Of a DNA stretch of 64,000 bases, positions 18,180 through 29,335 are shown in pieces. Position numbers and translations under genes: made by a program. This DNA is from Paulinella micropora. Its lineage: Eukaryota; Cercozoa; Imbricatea; Euglyphida; Paulinellidae. The notes under the pieces are model-generated. The model saw only the letters and a list, made by a program, of their open reading frames with translations. It was not told the origin of the DNA and searched no databases. Numbering within the stretch: position 1 is the stretch's first letter; each line of letters begins with the position of its first letter. The stretch is taken from positions 1 to 64,000 of the forward strand of contig WBZZ01006424.1 of assembly GCA_019918135.1 (NCBI GenBank), written 5' to 3'.

Positions 18180-18734
18180 TCACGATATATAAAAGAGTAA
18201 ATAATAAGTCGTGCATAAAGTTATATGGTAGAACTTTAAAAATATCTTTGAAACATCATTGTTTTCTTTTTTTGGTTTCTCGGGTTGTTGATTATAAACA
18301 TTTACGCTAACACTGCTAGATTTCTTACCGCCCTTCTTAGGCTGTTCTTCCTCATTTTCGCTTTCGCTATCCTCGCTCTCTTTTTCCACTTTCTTTTTTA
18401 CCACTTTCTTCGCCTTCTTCTGTTTGGTTTTAAGTTTCATATCCGCAACACGTCGGGCAACGATATCAACAAAGTCGTGTTCAACCTCTTCTTCGCTTTC
18501 ACTACTCTCCTCACTTTTCTCACCGTCCCTTCCATCTATCATATCTTTCGCCAACTGCTTCTTAGTAATGTGGTCCATCTTTTCGTCATTGTTCATTTCT
18601 TTCACATTCTTCGCTTCTTCCTCAGCAAGTAGTTCCCTCGCCCTCTCAATCTTTCTCTGCTTAGCCTGATTCTTCTTTGCCTCCCACCCCTTTTCAAGGT
18701 TCTTCATAGCGACCTCTCTATTACCTCTCTGCAT
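18180..18734 (-). CDS. Highly charged protein, 184 aa
   Basis: This Lys/Glu-rich protein has an acidic Ser/Glu cluster (KSEESSESEEEVEHD), then Lys-rich runs and a second Ser/Glu cluster. A hydrophobic end (ITLCTTYYLLFYIS) may be a membrane anchor or read-on beyond the original end. It lies head-to-head with the fibre gene and tail-to-head with the integrase. Low complexity prevents family assignment. Confidence 0.4.
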   Translation of the reverse strand: MQRGNREVAMKNLEKGWEAKKNQAKQRKIERARELLAEEEAKNVKEMNNDEKMDHITKKQLAKDMIDGRDGEKSEESSESEEEVEHDFVDIVARRVADMKLKTKQKKAKKVVKKKVEKESEDSESENEEEQPKKGGKKSSSVSVNVYNQQPEKPKKENNDVSKIFLKFYHITLCTTYYLLFYIS

Positions 18735-18812
18735 TTTCTATTTGTTTATATTATCATACAAAATAATATTATTTAGTTTTTATTGATAATCAATTTCTTA
18801 ACAAATATAATA

Positions 18813-21800
18813 ATGTCGCAATTCAAAAGTTTATTAGGCCTTAATGAGTTGGCTGTTGATAGTCTAGATATAAAAATTTAGACCTTACCAACACTAATAT
18901 TATTGGCTTAAACACAGATAGAGTGCCAGAAGATGCTGACCCCATAAATCTTTATTACACTGACGGTCAATTCGATGCGAGATTATCTACCAAATCAACA
19001 TCAGACATCAAAGAAGGAAGCAGTTTATACTATACAGAGCAACGAGTTAGGGACAACGACGAGGTTAACGTTTCAACTCAACACCGTTCTAATACAAGTA
19101 ATCCGCACCAAACAAGCCTTTATAATTTGATAGACACAAACATATCCGCACCAGTGGTCGGTCAATACTTAACATACAACGATGTAGATGGCAAATGGAG
19201 GAATACATATTTAGGGTCAATTGACACACTCTCTGATGTAGTCATTACAGCACCAGTGGCGATGAATAGTTATCTAACATATAATTCTATAAACTGGGTA
19301 AATAAAACATTTCCGATAAATGTGGATGAATTCGGCAATATTAGTATGGGAAGGAAGAATATAACAGGAGAGTTAATTTACTAAATACCAAAGATGTTGA
19401 TGAATGGATATTGGAGCATCAAGATAATAATGATAAAGTTTCAGCGAGTGGAAGCATAGATAGCCACAGCGACGTGACGATAACAGGCTTCCCAGCAGAT
19501 AATCAACTGCTTATATATAGCACAGGACAATGGAGAAACACCACACCACCCTTTCTTAGATTAGACGGCACAACCAGTATGACGGGGGCACTAAATATGA
19601 ATGGTTATGCTATTTCTGGGGCTTCTACATATAATGGAATTAATCTCGCTAATCTCGCAGTTGATGGTTCGGTGGTCAAACTAACAGGAGACCAAACCAT
19701 AGCAGGAATTAAAACATTTAGCAGTATAATAAATGCGAGTGCTGGGATTGATATTAAAAGCCAAAGCATAACAAATGTAAATCAACTAAATGGCAGGTCT
19801 ATCACAACTTGGCTATCAGAGCACGATACGAACACGGCGAAAGTGTCGGTGAGTGGAAGTATTGATACACATAGCGACGTGATTATAACAACAGCATCAG
19901 ATAATCAACTACTCATTTATAGCACAGGACAATGGAGAAACAGAAACTCACCCTTTCTTAGATTAGACGGCACTGCTAGTATGACGGGAGGACTAAATAT
20001 GGGAAACCAAATCATAACACATGTAAATCTGGTTGATGGTGTGGATGTTTCTGTTCTTGATACTTCGGCAGTTAAAACCTCAGGAAACCAAACAATAGCA
20101 GGAATTAAGACATATAGCAGTGGTGTTGAAATTACTGGAAATTCAATAAATTCAACAACAAAAGGCATATTCATCGTTTTCAATTCTACCAGTAATATCG
20201 GATCAATGGCTAGTTGGGATATGAACACAGCAACATATTACAACTTTGAAATTTCTGCGAAAAAAATAAGTTTTATTATTGACGGGACGATTGTTTCGTG
20301 GTTTAATGCTACTGGCTTAGATTGCAATAGTAGTCGGATTGTTAATCTAGGAGCACCACAAAATGCGAATGAAGCGGTAAATAGACAATATCTGGATGAC
20401 AATTGTGTGAAACTAACAACAGACCAAACCATTACAGGAAGTAAAACATTTAATGAGGCGAGCACTGTGATAAAATATCTAACTCTAACGAACAACGCCG
20501 ATTTTAATAATCAAACTATCATTAATGGTGGAAATATAACATATAATGGGGCGAGGATATTAAACCAAAATGGAGGAGATATATTCTTTTCACAGACATA
20601 AGGAGATTATCAATATTTCTTATTTACTCTAAATACTGCTACAAGTGGAACCGCGAACCAAAGAGGTTATGTATTTACGAATGTAGCATTTGATGCAAAA
20701 GGGGCGGGACTTTATATTTCAAAACTTTTGGATAATAAAAGTGCTTCATCTGACATTGTCCGTTTTAACAATGCTGGCGGTATGCGATTTTATGGTGCTT
20801 TGGATATGAACTCAAACAACATAACAAGTACTGGAACAATAACGGGAACTACATTAACGGCAACTGCTGGTATGACTACAACAACATTAACAACGAGCGA
20901 CAAAATAACAACAGCATCAGGTATGCCAATAATCATAGGCAATACAACGAAAGGAATAGGAACAACAGCGGGTTTAGAATTGTATGGGACTTATAACAAT
21001 AATACTACTGGAGCACATATGCAGGCTATTACAACGGAAGATATATATCCTACTTTTCAACTAACTAATTTAAGTCATAATAACATAAATATGACCTTTG
21101 ATGCGTATTTAGATGCTGGCGGATGGAAATCAAGTTATGCGAGTTCTAATTTTCTAATTAGTAAATGGAATAATAAACTTAGATTTTTGTATGATAGCGG
21201 GAAAAGTGCTGGGGTTGCTGTTCCCTGGTCTCTCGCTCTGGAACTTGACACATCTGGCTTATTAACAACGAAGGCGATAACAGCAAGTGGAGCGATAACG
21301 GCAAATGCGGGTATATCAACAACAACGGCAGCCGCGAGTGGATTAATAACGGCAAATGCGGGTATATCAACAACCACATTAACAACGAGCGACAAAATAA
21401 CAACAGCGCTAGGCAAACCGATAATCATAGGCAACTCAACAAAAGGGACAGGAGCAACGGCAGGTTTAGAATTATACGGAACGGCGAGTAATGTCGCAGG
21501 AGCACATATATAGGCAATAACTTCAACAGACATCTATCCAGTTTTTCAACAACTAAACTGGTCGCATGATAATGTCAATTTAAGTTGTGATGCTTATTTT
21601 GATGGCACGAACTGGAAATCAAGCCACAGCGGTTCAAACTTTATAATTCAAAAAGGTGGAAAACTCGCTTTTTATTATAATTCAGGAACAACGGTGGGAA
21701 ACAATATTATATCTTACACTGAGGCGATGAACATTAATACGTCGGGAGATTTAAGCATCACAACAGCATCCAGCGGAATTTTAACATTAAGAAAAAGACC

Positions 21801-22301
21801 AAGTTCTACTTACGACCCACAAATATATATGAAATCAGGAGGATATTCAAATTATGGTATAATTGTTTCTTCAACTGGTTTGCTTCATGCTTGGACTACT
21901 TCAAACTCTTCAGGTGAGCCGTCTGGCAGTTATAATTATGTTCCGCTTAATGGTGCTTGGACAAACTCATCGGACAGGAGGCTAAAATCAGATATTAAAA
22001 CATTAGACTGCGGGATTGTTGTGAGAAACTGATGAAAATAAATTGTTGTTCATATTATTTGAAATCAGACGAAAATAAAAAACAAAAGAACCACGGATTT
22101 ATTGCTGATGAAGTAAAAAAAATATTTCCTGAATTTGTATCTGAAAGTGGAATGAAAGCAGACGATGGAAATGGAAATCTTGAAGGCATAACATATACAA
22201 GTTTTATACCAATATTAGTCAGTGCTTTTCAACACATGGCTGAAAAGGTGATTTATTTAGAAAAGCAAAATAATAATCTAACTAATGATATAGCAGATTA
22301 A
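18813..22301 (+). pseudogene. Fibre/tail-spike-like protein with S74 chaperone domain
   Basis: This long repetitive beta-rich protein has modules containing GSIDSHSDVTIT, QLLIYSTGQWRN, FLRLDGTTSMTGALNM and TGDQTIAGIKTFSS. They recur at least three times, a pattern common in phage and giant-virus fibres. The C-terminal part holds DRRLKSDI and HGFIADEVKKIFPEFV, then a coiled coil, which is the Peptidase S74 intramolecular chaperone found at the end of trimeric tail spikes. It trimerises the fibre and then cuts itself off. The likely role is host attachment. The gene is broken. Repeats with ISTTT and LTTSDKITTA occur at 20,850-21,420. Confidence 0.8.
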
Positions 22302-22332
22302 AAAAACCAATTAGCAGAAATCCGTAATTACA

Positions 22333-22680
22333 ATGCCCCCTAGATTACACCCTCCACCTCCACTCATTGATATGGCAGATGGCGAACTAACACCAGAATT
22401 AAAAAATCGCGTTTTGGATATTTCATTGAAGAATGAAGAAAAAAAAGTAGAGCACGAATTGGAAGATAACTGGAATTGTTGTTGTATAAAAAACAGACCG
22501 ACTGATAGCAGACTTCTTAAGTATCTGTTTCAAATGGGTATCGTTATCGCTATTATAACCCTTTGTATCGTGAGGTTGTCTGAAAAGAACTTACCGTGCG
22601 AGACAGCCAACACTTATGTAGGTATTTTAACACTATTGATTGGAATATGCCTTCCATCACCTTCTTCAAGTAAGAAGTGA
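22333..22680 (+). CDS. Small membrane protein, 115 aa
   Basis: A Pro-rich start is followed by a charged helix (KNRVLDISLKNEEKKVEHE), a Cys cluster (WNCCCIKN) and two hydrophobic segments (MGIVIAIITLCIV and YVGILTLLIGICL). It has two predicted membrane helices. It lies between fibre and capsid-region genes, so a virion membrane protein is plausible. No family recognised. Confidence 0.5.
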   Translation: MPPRLHPPPPLIDMADGELTPELKNRVLDISLKNEEKKVEHELEDNWNCCCIKNRPTDSRLLKYLFQMGIVIAIITLCIVRLSEKNLPCETANTYVGILTLLIGICLPSPSSSKK

Positions 22681-22891
22681 GCATTCATATAGTTGAGTTT
22701 TATACCACGAAGCATCACCAGCACAGATTAGCGGGATAGCTTCATCAAAACTGACAAGCATTATTTCCGTTATTTACGAAAACACATTTAAATTTTGTTT
22801 CTATTCCTTTTTGAATACAATAAACACAACTTTCATTTTTTTTTCACTGACCCGTGAATAGAAATCACAAGCAGTCCGAGCAGAAATATTA

Positions 22892-23299
22892 ATGAATAAA
22901 AAGTTTATGAGCAGTAATATGGAAGGTATCACAATGGCAGACTATAAATTCCAAAAGATTATTTTTCTAAGTAATGATTTTCCAGGTGGGGTTAATGGTA
23001 GCAAGACATTTGACAAAACCATTAAATTGAGCTTTACACCGACTAGAATGAATGTTAAGTTTATCCACTATATGAATGACGTGACGGAGACGAAAACAAA
23101 AATCCTTTATATGGACCGCATTGGAATTATTGGAACATTCGCTGATAGCAACGTCGCAAACATTTCCAATCTTAGCTACAACTTGGGGATTATTAATTGG
23201 ACCGATGGCCAATACAGTTTTAGAGTGCTTAAAACAGACAATTGTAGTATTGAGACTGACCAACTAGCTGGAAGAATTGTTATTTGTTTAGAATTTTAG
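22892..23299 (+). CDS. Unrecognised beta-rich protein, 135 aa
   Basis: The fold looks beta-rich (KIIFLSNDFPGG, TIKLSFTPTRMNVKFIHYM, TKILYMDRIGIIGTF, YSFRVLKTDN). The true start may be the Met before ADYKFQ (about 22,934). It sits directly upstream of the packaging ATPase, a position where Polintons often encode small virion proteins. Confidence 0.45.
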   Translation: MNKKFMSSNMEGITMADYKFQKIIFLSNDFPGGVNGSKTFDKTIKLSFTPTRMNVKFIHYMNDVTETKTKILYMDRIGIIGTFADSNVANISNLSYNLGIINWTDGQYSFRVLKTDNCSIETDQLAGRIVICLEF

Positions 23300-23349
23300 G
23301 CTTGACGAAGTAGGGACACCCTACAACCCGCATTTTTCTGATTGTTGGT

Positions 23350-23372
23350 GAAGCTTTTTTAAAAAAGGTTCA
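23350..23372 (+). promoter_or_regulatory. Hairpin 8 nt upstream of the ATPase start codon
   Basis: GAAGCTTTTTTAAAAAAGGTTC folds into an almost complete stem. An inverted-orientation relative (GTGAACC-T6-A9-GCTTCAC) occurs at 32,270-32,298, and similar hairpins lie before the capsid and second fibre genes. The ATG is at 23,380. Confidence 0.6.
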
Positions 23373-23379
23373 TATAGTG

Positions 23380-24205
23380 ATGGAGAAAATTAATGATATA
23401 CGAGTTAGACCAGTTAAGCAAAACGGAGATGGCGACAAGTTGGCAAAAGGACATAAGTTATTTGATGAACCGTATGCCAATATTTTTCTTCTCGCTCGCA
23501 AGAAGAGTGGCAAGACGACAGCACTGTTCGAAATCCTGAAACGAACGACTGACAAAAAGACCCGTATTGTCATCATAGCCAGCACAATACACAAGGACCA
23601 CATTTACAAAAAAATTGTTAAGCACTTCAAGAAGAAGGGAAACCCAATGGCTATATACACATATTTGAAAACGGACGGATACAGTGTGATAGACTATGAG
23701 TTAGACAAGCTCAACAAGCCAGACGAGGAGCAAGAAGAAGGCGAGGTTGTGCGGGACGAGAAAGAAGAACCGAAGCCGAAGTTTCTTTATTTTGGTAAAG
23801 AAGAAAAGAAGAAACAGGAGGGAGGCGAAAAACCACCGAGGTCGAGCAAATACATTACACCAGAAGTCGTTTTTGTGCTAGATGATTTGGGTAGCGGGTT
23901 GCGAGATAAGTCCGTAAGCGACCTGTTGAAAAAGAATAGACACTGCAAGTCAAAGGTGATTACGAGCTCGCAATATCTAAAACGACTTACGACCTGAGGC
24001 GATTAAACAGCTAGACTACCTCCTTATTTTTCCTGGTCAGAGTGTTGATAAAATAGAACTCGTATACAAACATTTGGACCTCGGCTACGACCTTGAATAC
24101 TTCATTGAAAAATATCACGAGGCGACGAAAGAGAGGTTTAACTTTTTGTATGTGGATGCGGTATCGGACGAGCTGAGGCAAAATTTCAACTATCGCTTGC
24201 GATAG
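23380..24205 (+). pseudogene. Genome-packaging ATPase (FtsK/HerA superfamily)
   Basis: The Walker A region (ANIFLLARKKSGKTTALFE) lies near residue 40. Walker B is EVVFVLDDLGSG, followed by a sensor-like segment ending VITSSQYL, in the order seen in Polinton and adenovirus IVa2/A32-type packaging ATPases. The enzyme pumps DNA into the capsid. A Lys/Glu-rich insert (DEEQEEGEVVRDEKEEPK) lies between the two motifs. It sits between small virion genes. The gene is broken. Confidence 0.85.
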
Positions 24206-24267
24206 TCAATATTTCAATAAACGATTTTTGTAATTTTATTATTTATTTTTTTCAGAACTATATATAC

Positions 24268-24582
24268 ATGCCAACATCACCAGTGATTATCAGTAGTCCA
24301 TCAGGTTACAACATCAGCTACAATCCCAGTATGCCACAAGCGGGAGGTGCGAAGAACAGAAAGAAGAAGGGAAAAAAGAAACAAACAGGAGGCAAAGTTA
24401 ATTGGGCGAAGGTCGGAAAAGCGATAGTGGATGCTAATAGGTTTATCAAGAAGAACCAATTGATTTCAAGGGGTGCTACTTTTCTCAGCGATGTCGGAGT
24501 GCCTTATGCGGACCGTGTAGCGAAGGCCGCGATGAAGCAAGGATACGGCAAGCAACGAGGAGGAGCCGTTAAGTTTCGGTAA
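24268..24582 (+). CDS. Basic virion-core-like protein with QxGG sites, 104 aa
   Basis: The protein is strongly basic. It has three QxGG motifs: PQAGGA, KQTGGK (after a KKKGKKK run) and KQRGGA at the C-terminus. Adenovirus-type proteases cut precursor core proteins after GG, and the Polinton's own protease is encoded 1.5 kb downstream. It therefore looks like a DNA-condensing or minor virion protein processed at maturation, similar in kind to adenovirus mu/pVI. The family is not recognised by sequence. The upstream leader has a T-run followed by ATATATA. Confidence 0.6.
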   Translation: MPTSPVIISSPSGYNISYNPSMPQAGGAKNRKKKGKKKQTGGKVNWAKVGKAIVDANRFIKKNQLISRGATFLSDVGVPYADRVAKAAMKQGYGKQRGGAVKFR

Positions 24583-24649
24583 CCCCACAATATGGAGGTA
24601 CAAATGTAAAATCTTATATTAATTTTTTTTACTCAATATAATAGTAGTA

Positions 24650-24820
24650 ATGCGAAGTAAGCCAAAGAAGAAACTTAAACAACGGCCTCCGAGGATATAC
24701 AGAAATAAGGATGGCCGACCATATATCAAAGTGAAAGGCAAACGAGCATATCTCAACTTTGGCGAGAAAACGAATGACCTTTCAACACTTCAAATCGTTA
24801 AACTGTTTCTGAAAATATGA
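24650..24820 (+). CDS. Small basic protein, 56 aa
   Basis: Very Lys/Arg-rich (MRSKPKKKLKQRPPRIYRNK), then RPYIKVKGKRAYLNFG and a hydrophobic helix at the end. Its stop overlaps the next start in an ATGA (24,817-24,820), which supports both being real and co-expressed. A T8 run and AATATAATA precede the start. It may be a short nucleic-acid-binding virion protein. Confidence 0.6.
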   Translation: MRSKPKKKLKQRPPRIYRNKDGRPYIKVKGKRAYLNFGEKTNDLSTLQIVKLFLKI

Positions 24821-25690
24821 AAGGGGACAATAAAACGAAGAAAACACGAAAGACAAAAGAGCGAATAATTAAGTCCGAATTCAATCGTCTTGAACACGAG
24901 AACCGCAACCAGATACAAAACAACCTGCTGAAAAAATATGAACTAATACACGAGCAGGAGGAAAAGGAAAAGAAGTTAAGAGAACAGGCAGAAGATGAGA
25001 AGAAAAGAAAAGAGAGGAAGGAGAGTGCGGAAATGAAGGAAAGACAAGAAGAATTAATAAGGGAAGCGAAAAGAGAGCAAAAACTTATAGAGGATGTAAA
25101 ATTTGAACAAGATAGAAAACTGTTATTACCACCATTCCACCCTCAATATATCACACAAGGACCACAACCACCACCGCAAGCACCACCCCAAGCACCACAA
25201 CTAGGCCCACCCCAAGCACCACAACTATGACCACCCCAAGCACCACAAGCGCCACAAGCACCAGAAGAAAAACAGATGCCATTGAAAACAAAAGAAGAGA
25301 GAAAAGCTGAAAAGGAATTAAAGAAAAGTATGTTAAATTATTGACGGAAACAGCGGGATTTACAAAGAAATTATTAATAAGCTGAGCAAAATTTGACAAA
25401 CTTGGTAAAGGAATAGAGAAAGCGATAGCCGATGCCCAATCAGCAGATGAGCAGAAAGAACTGGCTGAACAATATAAAAAAGAATTAGAACAAGAAAAAA
25501 AGCAAGCGGATGCCAAAGCAAAACACTTTGAAATTAAAGATAAAATATCATACATATCCGCAGGTTTAAGAATGATTACAAGTATCCAAAATTGGATATA
25601 CCAAAAACTTTGGGCCCTGCTTTGGAAGCAAAAATGATAGCCGAAGGCAAACCACCACAACAAAAGTTAAAGGAAAACACACGACTGCGG
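24817..25690 (+). pseudogene. Charged coiled-coil protein with Pro/Gln repeats
   Basis: It begins in the ATGA overlap. A long Glu/Lys/Arg helix (ENRNQIQNNLLKKYELIHEQ onward) is followed by repeats of PPQAPPQAPQ, then another charged helical stretch. The layout recalls minor capsid or scaffold proteins of Polintons and virophages encoded just before the protease. The region appears interrupted. Confidence 0.4.
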
Positions 25691-25692
25691 GT

Positions 25693-26616
25693 ATGGCGCA
25701 AGTTTTAGTAGATGAAGGCATTGATTTAGGAATAGACCAGAATGAAATGAGAAAGAAACTCGCTGATTATTTGGGAATAAACCAAGCTGGTGCTGGACCA
25801 AGAACGATTGAGGAATTAATCCACAAACTTTTGACAATAGCAACAATTAAGAAATATTTAAAGAAGGGCAAATACAAGAAAAAAATGAAGAAGATGGAAT
25901 ATGTAAATAACTTAGTAACCGAAATGAGAAGCGACCCAAATATTAAAAATCAAGTTTCAAATAATCTCGGTATTCAACTGACGGAGGAAGTTCAACCGCC
26001 AGCAGGGGCAAGCCCCCGCACCCCCACCACAGATGTAGAGGAAGTTCAACCACCAGAAGTTCAGCCACCAGAAGTTCAGCCGTCAGAAGTAGATGGAGCA
26101 GTAGATGTGGAGCAAGCGGGGGCAGGCAGAGGTTTAATGACAGACGAAATAGACAACATTATGAAAAAGCACGAATGGTATATCGGCACGGTAGCTAGCG
26201 ACGAAATAAATAAACTGAAGCCGGAAAAAAGACAGAAGTATGGATTTATTATGAACTTGGATATGTCTAGTCAACCAGGCTCACATTGGATTGCTGTTTG
26301 GGTTGACTTAATTAAAGACGACTCTATTGAAATCTAGGACCCGCTCGCACTGCATAAGCCGACTGAGCTATTTCTACACCAAATGAAACAGCTTATTGAC
26401 AAGAATAAGCCGAACACATATCTGCTTATGAAGGTTAATCAAGTTAAAAACCAAAACGACACAACAGATACCTGCGGGTGGCATAGTATTAGGTTTTTGT
26501 TAGAGCGGGCGAAAGGTAATATGTTTAAATTCGCAAGCGGATGGACTGATTCAAAAGAAAAAGAAGCGGAGGAGTTGAAAGCTCAGAACGGCTATGGTTT
26601 TGACACTTTCATTTAG
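25693..26616 (+). pseudogene. Ulp1/adenain-type cysteine protease (maturation protease)
   Basis: The protease core lies in the C-terminal half. The His region is SQPGSHWIAVWVDL and the Cys region is DTCGWHSIRFLLE, about 75 residues further on, in the order H then C of the C48/adenain clan. Upstream are a helical domain (LGINQAGAGPRTIEELIHKLL) and repeats of VQPPE. The family member in Polintons cleaves capsid precursors after Gly-Gly. QxGG sites in neighbouring proteins are candidate substrates. The gene is broken. Confidence 0.8.
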
Positions 26617-26736
26617 AGCACCCCCTTCGTTGTGATACGTAATTAAAACAAAAAAATATTTTCTAATCTATAGGAACCTTCACCAAAAAAGTCGGGTCAA
26701 TGGAATATCGGGGAGGCAGGAGCTCAAACATTTACT

Positions 26737-27499
26737 ATGAACAGCAAAAATAGGATAAACGGCACGGACAGTGATTTCACTCTCTCCATTGATATGAAAT
26801 CGCTAGACAATCCAGCACACTGTAAAATTTTACATATCTATGCTCCTAAATCGTATTACTCTGTGGCAAGTCCTTATAACACTTTTACTCTGAGTGAAGA
26901 TGGATTTGAGGCTCTGATTATGATACCAGAGGGCAACTACACGATGAACAACTTAAAAAATAAACTGGCTGAGGTGCTAACGGCAGACAGCCCCAACAAC
27001 TACACATACGCCGTTACGAGCAACAACACAAACACCGACCCAGAAGACGGTAAGCTATTATTTACAGTAGCGAACAATGGAGGCATTCAACCGCGGTTTA
27101 TATTTGACACCGAAACACGTATTCACGAAGTAATGGGTTTTGACCGCGACTCAACATTTCTTTGCTAATAATACCATTAGGTCTCCAAACGTCATAATCT
27201 TGACTGGCGAAAAAACATTATATTTACAGTCAGATGAAGGCGATAACCACATGCTCCAAGAAATATACACGGCGAATGAAATCCCGTTCGGCTCTGTTAT
27301 CTACGACGGCTCGGGTAGTGAATACGGCAAACGGCTATCTGCTAGTTCAAGCGATGTGTATCGGTTTTACTTGACTGACGAAAACGACCAACCAGTTAAT
27401 CTCAACGGGTTAGGAATTGTTATGACATTGTTGATTTACCGCGAGACAAATTGTTTTAATTTATTTACATCGTTTTTTAATTTGTTAAAAAGTCGATAA
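26737..27499 (+). pseudogene. Minor capsid protein (penton, single jelly roll)
   Basis: The N-terminus MNSKNRINGTDSDFTLSID, then CKILHIYAPKSYYSV and MIPEGNYTMNNLKNKL, resembles Polinton/PLV penton proteins, which share an N-terminal strand series and an I-P-x-G-N-Y-T motif. It lies directly before the major capsid gene, the usual order. Later strands include SVIYDGSGSEYG and DVYRFYLTDEN. The gene is broken. Confidence 0.75.
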
Positions 27500-27544
27500 T
27501 AGGGGCCTGCTCCCCCTATAACCCCGCACAGTAAATATATAAGT

Positions 27545-27686
27545 TTTTGAGATCGTAAGTGGTTTTTGAAAAAAAGCACTTACAATTAATTTTAGAATTA
27601 TTTTTTTTCTCGTATTACAATATATAGCGACCTTTTAAAAATCGTTTTTTGAGATCGTAAGTGGTTTTTGAAAAAAAGCACTTACA
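27545..27686 (+). promoter_or_regulatory. Duplicated ~40-bp hairpin before the major capsid gene
   Basis: Two near-identical copies (27,545-27,584 and 27,647-27,686) each form a stem GTAAGTG / CACTTAC around an AT-rich loop. The second ends 5 nt before the ATG at 27,691. Between the copies is an AT-rich promoter-like stretch with a T-run and ATATATA. The first copy could end the penton mRNA and the second lie in the capsid leader. Confidence 0.65.
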
Positions 27687-27690
27687 CAAA

Positions 27691-29217
27691 ATGCCCACAC
27701 AACACGGAGGCGAACTAGATTTCAGCAGGACTGACTACATCTGTGCTTCTTATCGCTTGAATAAGCTTACCCCTCGTGAGGGTTCTATTAATGTAACCGT
27801 AACTACCGCAGGAGGACAGGAAAGCAACTTTGACCTTATCAGCCGTCCGTTTAACTTGGCTCGCTCTGTTTTGAGTTTTAATTATGCTCCTGATGCGAAG
27901 GCGGCGAACTACAATAAATGCTTTATGGATTGCTTGAACCCAATTAGACAAATTCAATTGAATACTAGGGGTGGTGTTTATCTGTGCGACATTAACGAAG
28001 TCGGAAATATCACTAAGATGATTTGGAAACCCGAAACCTCCATTGATGATTTACTCGCTTTGGAAAACCACGATAATGGAAGTGGAGCTGGTTGTATGCT
28101 TTAAAAGTGTAATGCTACAACTACATTTCAACCCGCTAGCGATGCTAGAAGGTTGGCCGCATTACAAACAGCATTGACAGCTTCGGTAATAGCAGGAAAT
28201 GCGGCGGGACAAATTGATACGGGCATTGATGTTGCGAAGGCACAGGTTCAGGCCGCATTAAAGGCTTGGATGGCACAACCCTCCACAAATGCCCGCCGAC
28301 ACGATGATACCCTTATTGCGAATGAGACTGGCACGAGTAAGTTCGCTAATGTTGCTTTTAATGAGGCTAAGTATTTCTCAGCTGGTACTATTAATAATGC
28401 CAGCCCGAGTGTTAATGTTAAGATTCATCTTGGAATGCTTTACAATACTATTTTCGCTCTGGATAAAACTATTATGTTTCCAGAAATTTTGACTTTGCGG
28501 ATTGTTTGGCAACAGACACCCAAAATCTTTTATTATAACAATGATGCTCTTTCTACTAGTGGAGGTGCGGTCGCGGTAGCTGATTCAAATGTTACTGTTA
28601 CTAATCTCAGCCTGTTCTTAGCTGTCGAGACTAACCCCGATGTCGTTCAATCAATTCAACAGAAGATTATGAGCCCCGAAGGTATGAGCTTCAACATTGA
28701 TTATTCTTATTTGTATAAAAACACTGTCGGAGTAGCTTCAACTTCTCAAAATGTTATACTTAGATTTGACAGAGGCCACGGACGGCAAATTAAGAAAATT
28801 TATCACTCTGTTTTCAACACAACCGAAAATAAGAACACTGCTTATGACAATAGCAACCTGCTTGGTTCTAAGGTCCAAACTTTTTATACCACACTAGACG
28901 GAGCACGACTTCAAGAATTCAATGTTGATTGTCAAACTGGAAAACTAGAAGACTATATGTATCTTAAACCGAAGTTGGAAGGCTCTTCTTTGATGAATAG
29001 CAATGTTTATCAATACAACTGGGTTTGGTGCGACAGCTTTGACAATACCCATCCACTGTGGAGCAAGGACCAAAATGAAATTAGTGGATTAAGTCTAGAA
29101 ACTGAGCGACGATGGGAGTTTATTGCTACCACTGCTAATATTGCGGCCAATCATTACACATTTGTCGTCACTCAGCAAGAAGTAAATGTCAGGAACGGCA
29201 CCATTACTAGGACCTAA
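27691..29217 (+). pseudogene. Major capsid protein (double jelly roll)
   Basis: The N-terminus MPTQHGGELDF carries a QxGG site. It is followed by DYICASYRLNKLTP, a LIRPFNL-like strand, and later SFNIDYSYLYKNTVG, VILRFDRGHGRQIKKIYHSVF, YTTLDGARLQEFNVDC, YNWVWCDSFDN and RRWEFIATTANIAANHYTFV. These strand patterns and the ~500-residue length fit Polinton/PLV double-jelly-roll capsid proteins, with the closing W-rich and RxWEFxA segments typical of the family. It sits after the penton gene. The gene is broken but most of the fold is recognisable. Confidence 0.85.
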
Positions 29218-29304
29218 ACCCCATCCGTTGAAGTAATATTTAAAAATTTAGATTAATTTTTTTCTTAGAATATACAAAGCTTACACAAAAGATTTGTTGA
29301 GGTT

Positions 29305-29335
29305 GTAGGAGGTTTTTTGTAAAAAAAGCTCCTAT
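29305..29335 (+). promoter_or_regulatory. Hairpin overlapping the start of the second fibre-like gene
   Basis: GTAGGAG and CTCCTAT enclose a GTTTTTTGTAAAAAAAG loop. The 3' stem arm overlaps the ATG at 29,334. A T7 run and AGAATATACA precede it at 29,258-29,276. Confidence 0.6.
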
